Part shown: piece by piece, positions 54,101 to 64,000 of the stretch
How positions within the stretch are numbered: position 1 is the first letter of the stretch
How the letters are laid out: every line of letters begins with the position of its first letter
NCBI GenBank assembly: GCA_020466095.1
Contig: CM035809.1
Location: forward strand, 4,948,223 to 5,012,222
Source of the DNA: Chlorops oryzae
Lineage: Eukaryota; Arthropoda; Insecta; Diptera; Chloropidae
Reading direction: 5' to 3'
Length of the DNA: 64,000 nt
The notes under the pieces: model-generated
Databases searched by the model: none
What the model was told of the DNA's origin: nothing
Seen by the model: the letters and a program-made list of their open reading frames with translations, nothing else
Made by a program: the position numbers and the translations under genes

Positions 54101-55150
54101 GGATGGTACACTAAACTTCCAACACAATGAACCAAAACCGAAGATATCCAACAGCAATAATGAGACGACGCCCAAATCTCTTGCTGCACAGAGTTCATTA
54201 CCGTTGCAAACACCTAATAAAAATGATAAAAATTCCCAACCTTCCAATCCAAACAATGCAACAAATGCTGTCGTCATAACGGAAGCCCCAATGTATCCTC
54301 AACCACGTAGTGGTGGAAATCCGAATTTCAATCAATCCGGTGGTAGCGGCTACAATACTCGCTATAATCAACGCAACGATTATCGAGGCGGCGGCAGCTC
54401 TACCGGTAGTAGTAATATGAATAATAATAATACAGGCGGTGGCGGCGGATCATACAATTCGGATATGATGGGGAATGGAAATTACAATTATAACAATGCA
54501 AACTATAATCCGAATCAGAATCAGAATCAAAATCAGGACTCAAATCCCAATTTTCCACCATACAATATGCGTTTCAATCAGAATCAAAGAAATAATAACA
54601 ACAAAACAATCCGAATAATGAAAACAACAATCAACGCAGCTCCCTGCCATTTATGAATAGACCGTCAATGCCAATGCCACCACAGCGACCACCTGCACCA
54701 ATGTTCAATCCATCGCATCCCCCGCAAAGAATGCCTGCTGGGATGGATGGTAATCGTTTTGGTGCGATGCCACCACCAGTTGTTGTTGGTCCACCAGCAC
54801 CACCAGTTGTTGTTGGCCCACCAGTGCCATCAGTTGTCGGTCCCCCACAACCACCACAACCCAGTGGGCTCTTTGGTCCACTGCCACCACCACCAGTTGT
54901 TCGACCAGCTGCACCAGTATTAAGCGTTCCTCCTCCGCCGGCACCACCGCCTGGCGTTAACCTGCCATGGAGTAGTTCACTTTTCCAATTGACTGCTAGC
55001 TATAGCACTGCTGGAGCAGCGGCTGACGATGACGACGATTCAAATTGCCCAAATTTCGCAGTCTACTCAGCGAAATCACAAGAAGTTGCCAAGTCAACGA
55101 AATATCCAAACTCGCAGTCAAATAATACTTCCGCACTACAAGAGCCAAAG
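42149..55150 (+). CDS. PHRF1-like RING and PHD finger protein, 3' end beyond window
   Basis: Exon 1 is 42149-42514 (ATG, 122 codons, acidic/Ser-rich). A 10-kb intron follows, then exon 2 at 52506-55150. Near residues 195-245 is a C3HC4 RING (CPICLLTFRQQEIGTPCACE..HIYCAKCIEDW..CPIDRLEF). About 50 residues later is a PHD finger (YCEYCNSPDREDVMLLCDQC..HIYCLSPPLEEIPSGAWYCE). The RING-then-PHD order is diagnostic of PHRF1, a nuclear E3-type protein that binds the RNA polymerase II CTD through a C-terminal SRI-like domain. Then come Arg-rich, Asn-rich and Pro-rich regions. One base is missing in the AAC-rich tract near 54597-54606; the frame resumes with NRPSMPMPPQRPPAP. AAG|GTATGC at 55150 is a good donor, so further exons and the SRI-like end should lie beyond. 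The Drosophila counterpart is probably CG2926. Confidence 0.88.
42792..43332. mobile_element. 541-bp hAT MITE with 8-bp duplication
   Basis: The ends TAGGGATCGGATTTTACATA and the inverted TATGTAAAATCCGATCCCTA are perfect over about 23 bp. They are flanked by CTTATTAC at 42784-42791 and 43333-43340. The duplication fits the hAT consensus nTnnnnAn. AT-rich interior with ATATTTTTTAAAATATT-like palindromes. In the long PHRF1-like intron. Confidence 0.85.
43341..45150. other. Intronic spacer, no gene seen
   Basis: Part of the PHRF1-like first intron. No coding signal. Short AT-rich frames only. Confidence 0.4.
45159..45313. mobile_element. 155-bp hAT-like MITE with 8-bp duplication
   Basis: Termini CAGTGCCGTAGCAA and TTGCTACGGCACTG, flanked by exact AACTTCCA at 45151-45158 and 45314-45321. 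G-rich arms (GTGGGGG.. on both sides). CAGTG..-type ends and an 8-bp target fit hAT. Confidence 0.8.
46384..46564. mobile_element. Pogo/Tigger-like inverted-repeat element
   Basis: The left end CAGTGTACTCTCTCC is preceded by TA, and the right end reads GTCCGCTTAAGAGAGAGTAT. Internal AAGCGGA/AAACGGATA motifs repeat several times. Related remnants at 23371 and 49269-49362. Confidence 0.6.
46565..47661. other. Intronic spacer with an inverted repeat
   Basis: Around 47431-47580, TTTAAATTTATTCCCAGCTAAAA recurs inverted and direct in part (CTAAAATGAGTATTTTTAG is itself palindromic), suggesting a small degenerate MITE. No gene. Confidence 0.4.
47662..48461. mobile_element. 800-bp TA-flanked inverted-repeat element
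   Basis: CCCTCTAAGAAAAA and TTTTTCTTAGAGGG are exact inverted ends, flanked by TA (47660-47661, 48462-48463). The interior is rich in GTACCG, CGTTACG and GTAACGCC motifs and is CpG-richer than the surroundings. A segment at 48050-48100 with GGTTCGTCGATCCCCGG and a long T run may be a further insertion. Confidence 0.65.
48523..48955. mobile_element. CCAGCAAGC-terminus repeat, copy B, with a nested inverted repeat
   Basis: Homologous (inverted) to 13679-14268. It lacks the CCCGGG-family insertion but has its own inner pair GGCCCATTTGCTACTG (48807-48822) and CAGTAGCAAACGGGCA (48917-48932), a separate nested MITE-like unit. Confidence 0.6.
49269..49362. mobile_element. Pogo/Tigger-like right-end remnant
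   Basis: Shares TCTAGTATTCCAGCTTCTCA-like sequence and TCCCGTAGGTGTCCGCTTAG, then GAGAGTACACTG, with 46384-46564. Only the right half survives. Confidence 0.5.
50206..50611. mobile_element. GGCTTCGCCTCAGTTC-type element, uninterrupted copy
   Basis: Same ends and backbone as 26158-26958 without the two nested MITEs. It includes ATTTCTGACGGCTGGTCGCA and CAGCTGTTTACGACGTCAGG, matching the other copy. Confidence 0.65.
50791..51172. mobile_element. 382-bp inverted-repeat element
   Basis: The termini AGGCTAGGCGCCGACTAC and GTAGTCGGCGCCTAGCCT are perfect. The arms continue through AATTTTTAGTTGGCC / GGCCAACTGAAAATT. TA lies on each side. The AATTTTAAGTTGG motif recurs several times inside. In the PHRF1-like intron. 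Confidence 0.75.
51401..51543. mobile_element. 143-bp MITE with TTA duplication (PIF/Harbinger-like)
   Basis: GGGCCGTTTTCTCATC and GATGAGAAAACGGCCC are perfect inverted ends. TTA at 51398-51400 and 51544-51546. Inner arms ATCTGTAAGTTAAATT / AATTTAACTGTC.. also pair loosely. Abuts the next MITE. Confidence 0.8.
51549..51776. mobile_element. CCCGGG-family MITE, copy 4
   Basis: The right end TTCCCGGGAATATTTAGAAT then CGGGCTG matches the family. The left end CCCTATTCTAAATGAATATA is diverged. The interior is unlike copies 2 and 3, so only the termini are shared. Confidence 0.6.
51931..52227. mobile_element. 297-bp TTAA-flanked MITE next to PHRF1-like exon 2
   Basis: The arms start ACCCCGTCTATGTTGGACGC and end with the complement of AGCCCCGTCTATATAGGACG; pairing extends about 45 bp (..AAAACGCAATACGCGTT / AACGC..). 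TTAA at 51927-51930 and 52228-52231. CpG-rich relative to the intron. It lies 279 bp before the exon 2 acceptor. Confidence 0.75.
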
Positions 55151-57263
55151 GTATGCATTGCCGTAAGTTTTTCAAGGTTCTAAATTGTTTTGTTTTAAGC
55201 GTCCCCATATTTAAAAAAAAACTAGAGTGGTGAATTTGGTTTATAATACGAGTATTTTCGTGAAAATGATAAATTCTTTGAAACGAAGAGAAAACCAGTA
55301 AAATTCTCTAATTTATTTATGTTTTCTATATTTTTATTGCTACAGTAATGCGACAGTCTTCAAGTGCTATCAAAAACCTCAGTTTAAATAACCTTGAAGA
55401 GAAAGATTATAGATAATAATATACATTTCTCGATTTTATTTTGGACTCCTAATATATAGGACAGTTCTTAAAACTGATTTTTTTAGTTTTATTCATTTTT
55501 TTTTTCAATAGTTTCTCGAATCTGGCGTAAACAGCTGAGTTAAACAGCTCATAAGAGATTTTCCTTTTTTGAATCAGACCTGTTAGATCCTGATTAAGTT
55601 ATTAATCCATCGAGGGTGTTATGGAAACCGATACCGAACCGATTTATCGTGGTAAATAATGAATTTATGTGCCAGTCTGAAAAGCCTATTAGATCAAAAT
55701 CAAAATTGAAATCGATATTGATTTTCATAGTCATAGAGCTGTTACACACGAGGTGCTATTGCGAATTTCCTTTTGAAACTGCTACGTAAATCACTACTAG
55801 CTTATACACGAATTGATATTTTGCTAGACTTTCTGCTTAGAACGTGTATTGTGACGTTTGAGCGGCTCTATTGCCTATCTCTAGCTCACTTCGTAACACA
55901 ATTCTTTGCTTTCATTTCCTTCTAAAAATTCAATCATGCGAAAGCGAGCTAAAGCAAATGTCAAAAATCACTCATGAAATTCGTGCTCTTGCATGTTTAA
56001 CTACCCGTTACATCTCTATACCGCCGTCCTACAAACTCGACACGCGAGTGAAAAAACGCGCGTTAAAACACGCTCGTATATAACAGCTCATAGTCTTCAA
56101 CACGGTTTAAGAACTTCGAAAGGTTAAATTCTCTAACATATTCCAATAGTCTTCATGCCAGTTTAAGCTCAAAAATACTTTGGCTATATTTGAAATTTTC
56201 AAAAATTTTCATATAAAATAATAAACCTGGTTTAAACTCTCCTGCAGATTATCATTTGAAAGTTTAAGCCTTCAAAAAGTTTAAACTGGATTGAAAGACT
56301 ATAAGCCTAAATGGTGTTATAAAAACGACATATGTAGTTGTACTCTTTTCGAAGATAACAAAATCGATTTTCGAAGATAGATAAAACCGAAAAATGAAAC
56401 AAGTTGATTTGCCCTATTGATGGACACTTAATTTATTTGAATTAGCGCAGGCTATCTGAAGCATTAGTAAGAAGATTTAAGAAAATTTAGAATCTTTTCA
56501 AACAAAATGATAGTGGTATTCAAGCAGCTATGGAAATTTGGGGTGAATTGCTCGTCGTGCTCTGAGCTGCTCGTTCATAGTCGTTGATCGGATTCTTTAA
56601 CACCAAAACGAGAACTGTATCGATTTCATATTTGATTCTGAAAATTTTTGATTTCCATAATACCCACGATTGATTATAATTTTTGTATTATTTTAAATCC
56701 TTAATCATTATTATTTTGTTGGGTCGGAGTTTTAGACTACTCGTCGTTAGGATTGCCAAATTTTTTATAATCGAATTATTTTAATTTTTGATTTAAATCA
56801 AAGTTAGGAAAAATAAATTTAAAAATTTATTGAAAATAATCGGCATGATTTTTTCATTATTATTTTTATATAACTTATATTTATTTACTTAATTTTGGTT
56901 TTAATGAAACTTAAATAAAAAATAATTCGGAATAGTCTAAATTAAATCGAGCTTTTTATTATTATTCTTTTATCTTATATTTATTTACAAATGTTTTAAT
57001 GATCCCGAACTTAATTAATCGGCTAATTTGGTTTTTTTTCAATTTTCTTTAATTGATTAAATTTTCATAAGCCACATATACAAAATAATTATTTCATTTA
57101 TTAATCATTAATTATACGATAATTGTTTAACAGGTCTGTTTTGATTAATTTCGAATCAATTATTTAATCTGTTTTAATATTCACGAACTTATTTACAATT
57201 TTTAATTGCTTTGAGAAGAGTATAGGTATCGGCATAGTTTTTCAATAATTTATACGAGCATAA
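55151..57263. other. Intron or flank of the PHRF1-like gene with inverted repeats
   Basis: 55609-56672 is bounded by GGGTGTTATGGAAACCGATA and the inverted ATTTCCATAATACCCACGAT, related to 19661-19693; it may be an old element. Inside, AGCTGTTACACACGAGG (55739) and CTCGTATATAACAGCT (56070) form another loose pair. The rest is AT-rich. No gene seen. Confidence 0.4.
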
Positions 57264-57625
57264 TGCTGCCCATTAACTATACAATCTATCGTACAATTTG
57301 TACTGATTGTACTACAAATCGGTCCGTTACTGGACTTGTAGTATAGTATGTTTGACGAAGTTTAAAGTGATTTGATTTTTGCACTTATAGTACAACAGAT
57401 TGCTACGTTGGTGGAGGAGTTTGACAGAATTTTTTTACTTTTCCCTATATCTTGAACCAGCAGAATCACGCTTTTTCTTAAAAATGACTAAAGAAGAAAA
57501 ATTCCTGCATATAAAATTGATATTTAATGACCTATGTGAGGGCACTGTTTGAAAGTTAGTGGCGAGGCATACTATCTCCAGTACACTCGCAATCGTACGA
57601 TAGATTGGATAATTAATTGGCAGCA
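57264..57625. mobile_element. 362-bp MITE with TAA duplication (PIF/Harbinger-like)
   Basis: The arms TGCTGCCCATTAACTATACA.. and ..TAATTAATTGGCAGCA are inverted over about 40 bp, including CAATCTATCGTAC. TAA at 57261-57263 and 57626-57628. Confidence 0.7.
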
Positions 57626-57831
57626 TAAAGATGCATCCCGACTTTTGGGTTTTCCCTAACTTTATTGGAGTTTTGTCAAAGTGAACTGCAAGGCCAGTTG
57701 AAAGTCTAAACAACTTTTAACATTTAATACAGTCAATGTGGTCAAAAAGGAATTAATATTATGTTAAATGTTACAATCTATTGACAATCCCTGACAACGA
57801 CCTCAATTACTCAATAGTTTTTTACTCAATA

Positions 57832-58000
57832 CAGTCGAACTTCCTTGACACTTTTTATAGCTTAAAATTTCCTAAACTCGAACCCAATCAGGTGGTGATA
57901 GCGTTTAGAGAGATAGAGTTTTACGATGATGCAACTCAAAATCTTCATAGCTCAAACAAATTTATTGAATAATGGTAATTCGAGTTATGGAAGTTTGACT
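57832..58000. mobile_element. Pogo/Tigger-like short element
   Basis: CAGTCGAACTTCC at the left and GGAAGTTTGACT at the right, with TA before the left end. CAGTCGAACTTCC..TAACTCGAA-type ends are typical of pogo-like MITEs. The interior is AT-rich. Confidence 0.5.
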
Positions 58001-58041
58001 CAAAAGTAGCTTCCCCATATGTATGGGCAATTCCATGAATA

Positions 58042-58735
58042 CGGTCCCACCCGTGACACTGGCTTTCAAGGTTTTAGCTCATTATAATTTAAGTAAGTAA
58101 AGGTGAGATGACACTACGTGTGCAATTCACATATAATTGCTCAAAAAATGTGTGACACATCTGAAAAATAATTGCACACATAACATTTTCTCGCACAAAA
58201 TATGGACAAATCACACATGTTGATTGCGCAATGTTATTAGGTTTCGTTTTTAAAAGATTGCAATGAAAATAATGTCCAACTTTAGAGATTTCAGAAACAG
58301 TTAAGATAATCGAATTCTTTAAAACTAAAAGTAATGACAGTATTTAAGCATTTGCCTAAACTGTGTTCTTACCTCACACAAAAAAACAAATGTTCAGCAG
58401 ATTGTACTGTATGAGGAAACAGTTTCACGTGTACATATTTTTACAAAATGTTTGTGCAGTTGAAATCTGGGTTGATTACATTACGCGTGCAACGCACACA
58501 TTTTATTTGTAAAATATTGTAAGAATTATTTTGAGCAAACAAATTATTCGTCGATTTCATTATGTGTATGTGTATGTGCAATGTTTATGACGTCAGTGAG
58601 CAAATATTCGTGCTTTGCACACGTAGTGTCATCTCACCTTAACATGATTCTCAAGTATTTCAAAATTTGAGCACTGAAATTACTCAATTTGAGCTCAGAA
58701 TGGCTGTCACTGGTGCCACAGGTGGGACCGCTGTT
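58042..58735. repeat. Outer inverted repeat around the 539-bp MITE
   Basis: CGGTCCCACCCGTGACACTGG near 58042 and the inverted CCACAGGTGGGACCG near 58716-58730 form imperfect arms enclosing 58101-58639, suggesting an older host element. Confidence 0.45.
58101..58639. mobile_element. 539-bp MITE with TAA duplication (PIF/Harbinger-like)
   Basis: 25-bp perfect ends start AGGTGAGATGACACTACGTG at both sides. TAA at 58098-58100 and 58640-58642. The interior repeats CACACA/TGTGTG and TTGCTC-like words. No transposase. Confidence 0.82.
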
Positions 58736-58739
58736 TTTT

Positions 58740-59050
58740 TTTTTTTTTTAAATACTTGTTGAATCCAAATAAGTAACTATAAGCAAAGATTCTACATTTT
58801 TGAGAGATATTGTGTTCATATCCATTGAACGGATAACGGCTCATTTTTGCCATCCAAATGCTTTATTTTTTCTTCTATCATATCGAGTGTAAAAGTTTGT
58901 TGAAATTTTCGGAATTTTAACGGTCGTTGTAATGCCTGCATTCTTCTTTAGCTTTTTTGGCATCTAAGAAAAAAAAATATTACTTCGAATATTTTCGTTC
59001 GTTTATTTATCACTGGAAAATTATAGGAAAATATTTTAAAAAATTAGTGG
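58740..59050. other. AT-rich spacer
   Basis: Nothing recognisable beyond a T homopolymer near 58735-58750. Confidence 0.4.
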
Positions 59051-59277
59051 TATTCACAAGGAAGGTCGATTTCTGTCGACATCGGAATATTGGCGATTTT
59101 AATTCGTCACACCCTGGGGGAAAACACCCGGTTTGCATGGATTAGTTGAAAATATAGTTATTTTTGAATTAATATGTATGTAAAAACCGGATGTTTTCCC
59201 CCAGTGCGTTGCGAATTAAAGTCGAAAATATTTCGCCATCGACATTTTCCGACAGAATTCCACCTTCCTTGTGAATA
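59051..59277. mobile_element. 227-bp long-armed palindromic MITE
   Basis: TATTCACAAGGAAGGT and ACCTTCCTTGTGAATA are inverted. The arms continue for about 100 bp with mismatches through TTAATTCG and CTGGGGGAAAACA / TGTTTTCCCCCAG. Target duplication not resolved. Confidence 0.65.
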
Positions 59278-60145
59278 TCTCTACTATTTAAATTTTTCTC
59301 TACATAACTTTTGTTTTTAGAACATTTTTTTAGTATAAAGGCTCACTTTTTATATGACTGAGTGGAATTTTTAATAAAGTAATGTAATGAGCTACTATCG
59401 ATATTATAACAATTTATATAAATTATGTGTAGTTTCCGATAGCGCAGCAATTTCAGCAAATATTGAACACATGCGAACATATGGAGGCAGTTTCAATCAA
59501 AAGCGTCAGAATTTATTAAAATATTTCTTAGAATTTACGCGCAGAAACTCCTGAGATATTGGAATTCAGGCAAGAGCCAGGGAAATATCATTCAAATGAG
59601 CCATAAACAAATTCAAAGAATTTAAATTTTTTAAACCTAAAACAAGATGGTGATCTGCCAATAGGAATCTATTTTTTAAAATTTATATTCTCCAATGTCA
59701 CAAAAGCAAATTAGTGACTTATTCTATTACATTTTTTTTTGTGTTTGCTTTTATTTCTGTAATATTGACACAACTTTATATAGGGTAGATGACACGGTTT
59801 TTATCACTGACCCTTTCTGTCCATTTGGGGGTTTAAGGCGTTGTAGTTAAGCGAAAGAAAATTATATAACTTAATATAATTTAAAGTTACCTTAATAAAA
59901 CATTGGCTGTAAATATTAGAATTTTTTTTTTAGAAATTCCACATTTTATTTGTGCTGGCCAGTAATGGCACAAATCGACCTTTGTCTTTACTTGTTTCAT
60001 AAATTCTTTATCTAGTTTTAATGAACTTTTACCAAAATCATGGCATTACAACCAGTATTTTAAATTAGGAAGACTTCAAAGTGAACAAAATTCTTAAAGT
60101 GGCTACAACCGGGTCATTTGCCCTTTGTCTTGAAGGTGATTTTAG
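59278..60145. other. AT-rich spacer, no gene seen
   Basis: No coding signal or bounded element recognised. Confidence 0.4.
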
Positions 60146-60850
60146 TGGTATTCAAGCAGCTGTGGAAATTGAAGTGTGCAAATTTTTCCCTTTTGTATGA
60201 ACGACCCTGCGAAGAACGAGTGCAAAACTTGTGCGATAAAATGGCGCAATTTTGGTCCATCAAAATCGATGTGCAATATTTTCCCGGCCGCGGAATTTTT
60301 TTTTTCCATAACCCTAGTCCACAAAGGAAGAGAAATGACTTGAAGGAATTTTGGTTTAATAAATATATTTTTAGTAAGAGGAATTTTGACAGTTCCCATA
60401 GTGCCAATCTGCTGTCAATTTCGATTTAAAGAAAGCTGATTACGCTTATTGTGCAAAAATTAAACTAAAACTTTGCTTTTAAAAAGTATTTTAACTTGTT
60501 TCAATTAATAAAAAAAATTATTTCACGTTTTCTTTTCGATTTATTAAACTTGTTTAATAAATCGATAAGGTCATCTCTCCGCTGGACTAGGTGCTTAATA
60601 GTCAAAATATTTATATTTGCCATGAACTAATATTCAGTGCAAATAAATGTAGAACTCTGCTTGCTCCATTGTATTCTAATCAAAGTCAACTTCTATTATT
60701 GTGGAAAAAAACTTCTTATTGAAGAACATATCTTTTATAAAAATTACCTTCAGGTCATTTCTCTTCCTTTGTGGACTAGGGTATACAAACAAATTTGCAC
60801 AAACGCAAAGTTTGCGAGGGTGCAAAAATTGCACACCTGCTTGAATTCCA
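60146..60850. repeat. GGTATTCAAGCAG-terminus repeat with inner inverted arms
   Basis: GGTATTCAAGCAGCTGTGG at the left and CACACCTGCTTGAATTCC at the right are inverted. An inner 35-bp pair holds ACCCTAGTCCACAAAGGAAG (from about 60311) and its complement ending near 60783. A lone terminus lies near 56518, and the same word is at 9238 and 9408. The open frames on both strands here are products of the repeat. Confidence 0.55.
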
Positions 60851-61410
60851 TTTTTATTTTTCTACTCAAATTGCATTGAACTAAATGGTAAGCTCACTAA
60901 ACTTCGAAAAAATCTCGAATTAATTCAAATATCAACGTTCAGAAACTACTTTTGAGCAAATAATCCGTTGTGGACATGAAAACTGTATACACTTTAATGC
61001 AAATATACAGTTGCTTTTTATTCGTTCGAGCTTTCGCGAATTCACTGTATATCGATAAATATTTTTATCCATCTCTTTCTTCAACCCTGAACGAAAATAA
61101 ACTGCAGGCAACTTTCAAGAATTCACTGTTTCGAAATATTTATTACCTGTCTGGATAGCTGAGGAATTTCAGAATTTTTTCAAAGTATGGTTATTACCGG
61201 TTAGTGTAAAGTTCGCTCTATTCGATATTTCCACACCCAATTTTGTTCGAGTTGGAGAAAAGTAAACTTGTAGAAGTATTACTTGTTTGAGTTATAGAAG
61301 CTAAACTGTAAACTGCCTCAGTCAAAAATTGAAGTTTCTGGGTCTGAGATTAAAATAATTTTTAAGTTGAAAAAATTTACTTTGCAAATTTTAAATTAAT
61401 TTCGAGTTGT

Positions 61411-61925
61411 GCATACGTTACGTGACAAACTGTACCGATTTTTCCGGTATTGTACCGAATTTTGAGGCAACCGAATTTTAACGATTTTGCCAATTTATAC
61501 CGGATTTTGTACTGAATTTTACTACTGGCCAAAATAAAAAATAACAACTCAGGCGAAATTAGTAGAAAAATCGGTTCAACTGATAAATATACATTCAAAA
61601 ATCAAAATAGGAAATAATGATTTTAATTGAATGAAAAAATAATTTTTAATTTTTTTTTTTTAAGAGAAGAATATTCGAGATTGCTAGGGTTTTTGAGATC
61701 CGAAATTGAGGACCATTGTTTTTTTTTTTTTTTTTTTTCTCTTCAATTTTGAGGAAAATTACTGAGGTAAAATGAAAAAAATTATTAGTCGAATAAATAA
61801 AATACACATTTGATGGTATTGTTTTCTTTCTTTTATGTGTACCGATTTTTCACATGAAATTCCGGTATTTGTACCGATTTTTGGTAAAAAAAAAAAAAAA
61901 AAAAAGTTGGTCACGTAATGCATAC
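61411..61925. mobile_element. 515-bp inverted-repeat element with TGTACCGATTTTT motifs
   Basis: GCATACGTTACGTGACAAACT and the inverted AGTTGGTCACGTAATGCATAC are imperfect ends. TGTACCGATTTTTCCGGTAT-like words are repeated near both ends. Long A/T homopolymers inside. Confidence 0.55.
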
Positions 61926-62110
61926 CCCTTTGAGACACATTCAGCAGCATAATCAGAAACTCATTTTGACTTTAAGTGGTGTTAAGCAGTTGTTCCTTAT
62001 GACCAAAAAAAATTTTTTCTTTTAGTAGTGAAACGAGAATCAGGACATAAAGAAATCCTCATTTTCTAAGCACTTTGCATTTTCTGCGATTGAATTTCTA
62101 TGAATATATA

Positions 62111-62426
62111 CAGGGTGTCCCGAAAACGTTTGTAAAAAATGAAACCATCGATAGGTCGATTCAAGAGAAGATTTTTTTAGCTTTTAAAACACTACAACGG
62201 TGGTTTAAAAGCAAAAAATATGAAATTTTTGTGTTATTACAAAATTTTTGTTTTTGAACGTCTATACAATGAACTTCTCTCTACTATGAAATAATTTCAA
62301 ACGCACAGCTTTTTCGTTCAACTCTCAGTGTACGTGCTTAGAAAGGTGGTTTAGAAGAAAAAAACACTTCTCTTGAATCGACCTATCGATGGTTTCATTT
62401 TCTTCAAAAGTTTTCGGGATACCCTG
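62111..62426. mobile_element. 316-bp TA-flanked mariner-like MITE
   Basis: CAGGGTGTCCCGAAAACGTT and the inverted AACTTTTGAAGAA..-free end AAAGTTTTCGGGATACCCTG bound it, with arms of about 60 bp through AATGAAACCATCGATAGGTC. TA at 62109-62110 and 62427-62428. CAGGGTGTCCC ends are common in Tc1/mariner relatives. Confidence 0.78.
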
Positions 62427-62712
62427 TATTTTTGCTAATGTAGATATCGCACCCCGGCAACTAAAGTGACACAATTAATTTTTTGAATTCACAACTATGC
62501 TGTGGATCTTGTTCATAAGTCACCAGTCTACCTACACAAAAAATTCTACTCCGTTATTTATGTTATAAATGGCAAAAAAACAGCGTTGTTTTTTTTTTTT
62601 TTTTTTTTTGTTGCTAATGATTTTATCAATGTTGGCTATTGTCAAAGAGACTTATTTCGAGTTAGTTCTTTTTTGATTATTTGAAGTATGTTAAACTGAA
62701 AGTTGTGACTCT

Positions 62713-63517
62713 TTAATAGTTAAATATTATTTTCATTGGCCAACTTTAAGGGGGTCTTCTCATTGAGCAACTTTTTTTTCGACTTTTTTTTTGCATTTAT
62801 TTATAGCTTGGGTAGTTGTGAATATGCCCCTAAAAGGATTTTTTGAAATTCGAAATAGTTTAGAGGATATAGCCTTCTTTGTCGAGCAAGATCTGCGCTA
62901 AAACGAGTAATTTTTGCGTTGCTTCAAACTTTAAACGCGTTTATCTCGAAACCACGTTTTTCGAACTGGCGGCCATGATATCTCCAGTTCAACTGAACCG
63001 ATTTTCATGAAACAAAGTGGAATCGACGCAGAATTGTCACCATTCTCGGGTGAACCTCGACCATAATTTTAAAAATTTTTTACAATTTTTTTTTTACACT
63101 AAACTACAAAAAAAAAGCCCGAAATTGAAATTTTTTTTTGAATGGCCGCCATTTTGTCAAAAAAAATCACAAAATTAAGCTTGAGGTTCACCCGAGAATT
63201 ACATCTATACTGATTATAACCCCGTTTTTTTTTTCCATTTCGGACGCTCCGGAGACCCGGAATCGTGGCCGCCGTGACGGCACCTTTTTTTTCACCACCA
63301 ACTTTGAAGTCTCATTACTTTTTGAACAGCCCACGAATCGAGGCAAAAAAATTTTTTTTATTTACTTTGAACCTTTTGTAATACAATAAATAAAAAAAGT
63401 TTTCAATTATTCTTTGCGTTTTCAAATAAGAATTTTTTTAAAAAGGGTCCAAAAAACGGGTTTTCAATGAGAAGACCCCCTTAATAGTTAAATATTATTT
63501 TCATTGGCCAACTTTAA
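62713..63517. repeat. 37-bp direct duplication bracketing MITE copy 4
   Basis: 62713-62749 and 63481-63517 are identical: TTAATAGTTAAATATTATTT followed by TCATTGGCCAACTTTAA. Each unit begins and ends with TTAA. The MITE lies exactly between them. Confidence 0.9.
62746..63484 (+). mobile_element. 740-bp TTAA-flanked MITE, copy 4
   Basis: Full-length copy with TTAA at 62746-62749 and 63481-63484 and the same internal inverted pairs as copy 1. Differences from the other copies are mostly A/T run lengths, indicating recent spread. Confidence 0.9.
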
Positions 63518-64000
63518 ATCATTAAATAGTTATAATCCAAAATAGTACAGCAATTATTTCGTTCAAAACGCATTCAAAGGGGGACATAACCTATAAAAAA
63601 AACCATTTTTCCAAAATGCGTAAAAAGCAATTCTCATAAAATTTCTTATATCGCACACTAATCAGTAAATCGACACAACTCAAAATTTTGCACTTCTCGG
63701 GCAAACAGCCAATAACTCTCGACACCTGTAAAAGCAATTTCTTTTCTAAATTTATATTATTCTTAATTACCGGCAGAATCAATAAATATCAATGTTAATT
63801 TTCCAAGTGTTCCTTTACCTCCAGTAAAATGTTAGCGAAAATGAAAAAATTTATTGAAAAAATTATGAATAGTGCCGGTTTAGTGATTAGTGGGCGATAT
63901 GAGCTTCTGAAAAGCTGTTCTTCGCAATAAGCATCGTTTTATTTAAAAAAAAAAATGTGCTATAAGCTCAAAAACTGTTTTTCGCATTTTCTGAAAATTA
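63518..64000. other. Spacer to window end
   Basis: AT-rich; no gene or bounded repeat recognised. Confidence 0.4.

Noticed and set aside
60114..60429. Overlapping 85-103-codon frames on both strands
   Set aside because: They lie in an inverted-repeat element; similar frames on both strands are expected from its structure.
1..64000. CRISPR arrays, prokaryotic operons or viral gene clusters
   Set aside because: No regularly spaced repeats, no ribosome-binding-site-led genes and no viral hallmark domains; the window is a eukaryotic nuclear sequence.

Overview
The window is eukaryotic, AT-rich, and reads as a higher-dipteran (fly) genome. Genes are split by spliceosomal introns, coding regions carry CAA/CAG (Gln) and ACA (Thr) runs, and the recognisable genes have clear Drosophila counterparts. 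There are no operons, CRISPR arrays, rRNA genes or bona fide tRNA genes.

Layout. 1-4254 is repeat-dominated and holds three copies of a roughly 740-bp TTAA-flanked MITE. 4255-8634 (+) is a TMEM130/PKD-type membrane glycoprotein gene lacking its 5' end. It has a duplicated and frameshifted transmembrane exon, an inverted signal-peptide-like exon, and a canonical hammerhead ribozyme in its last intron. 8635-20078 is gene-poor: a DINE-1/mini-me-like repeat carrying a P-superfamily MITE, a SINE-like unit, nested MITEs, a 5'-truncated non-LTR element and about 5 kb of AT-rich sequence. 20079-22820 (-) is a TMEM47/VAB-9-like claudin-family gene. 25109-25359 (-) is a two-exon gene for a 58-residue protein. 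27086-28950 (-) is TfIIFalpha, the RAP74 subunit of TFIIF. It lies head to head with 30843-36968 (+), Bap170/ARID2, a subunit of the PBAP (SWI/SNF) remodeller. 37784-39849 (-) encodes a protein with three tandem three-finger zinc modules. 42149 to beyond 55150 (+) is a PHRF1-like RING+PHD gene whose 10-kb first intron is full of MITEs. 55151-64000 holds more MITEs and a fourth full-length copy of the 740-bp family.

Functional links. TfIIFalpha, Bap170 and PHRF1-like all act in RNA polymerase II transcription or chromatin, but nothing in the sequence shows co-regulation. Most of the non-coding DNA consists of short inverted-repeat elements. Many can be delimited to the base by target-site duplications: TTAA, TTA/TAA, TA, or 8 bp. 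Several are nested.

Caveat. Several long coding exons need a one-base correction in low-complexity DNA: Bap170 twice, PHRF1-like once, the zinc-finger gene once. This suggests assembly indels or polymorphic tracts. It also means that gene decay elsewhere, notably in the TMEM130-like gene, should be judged cautiously.
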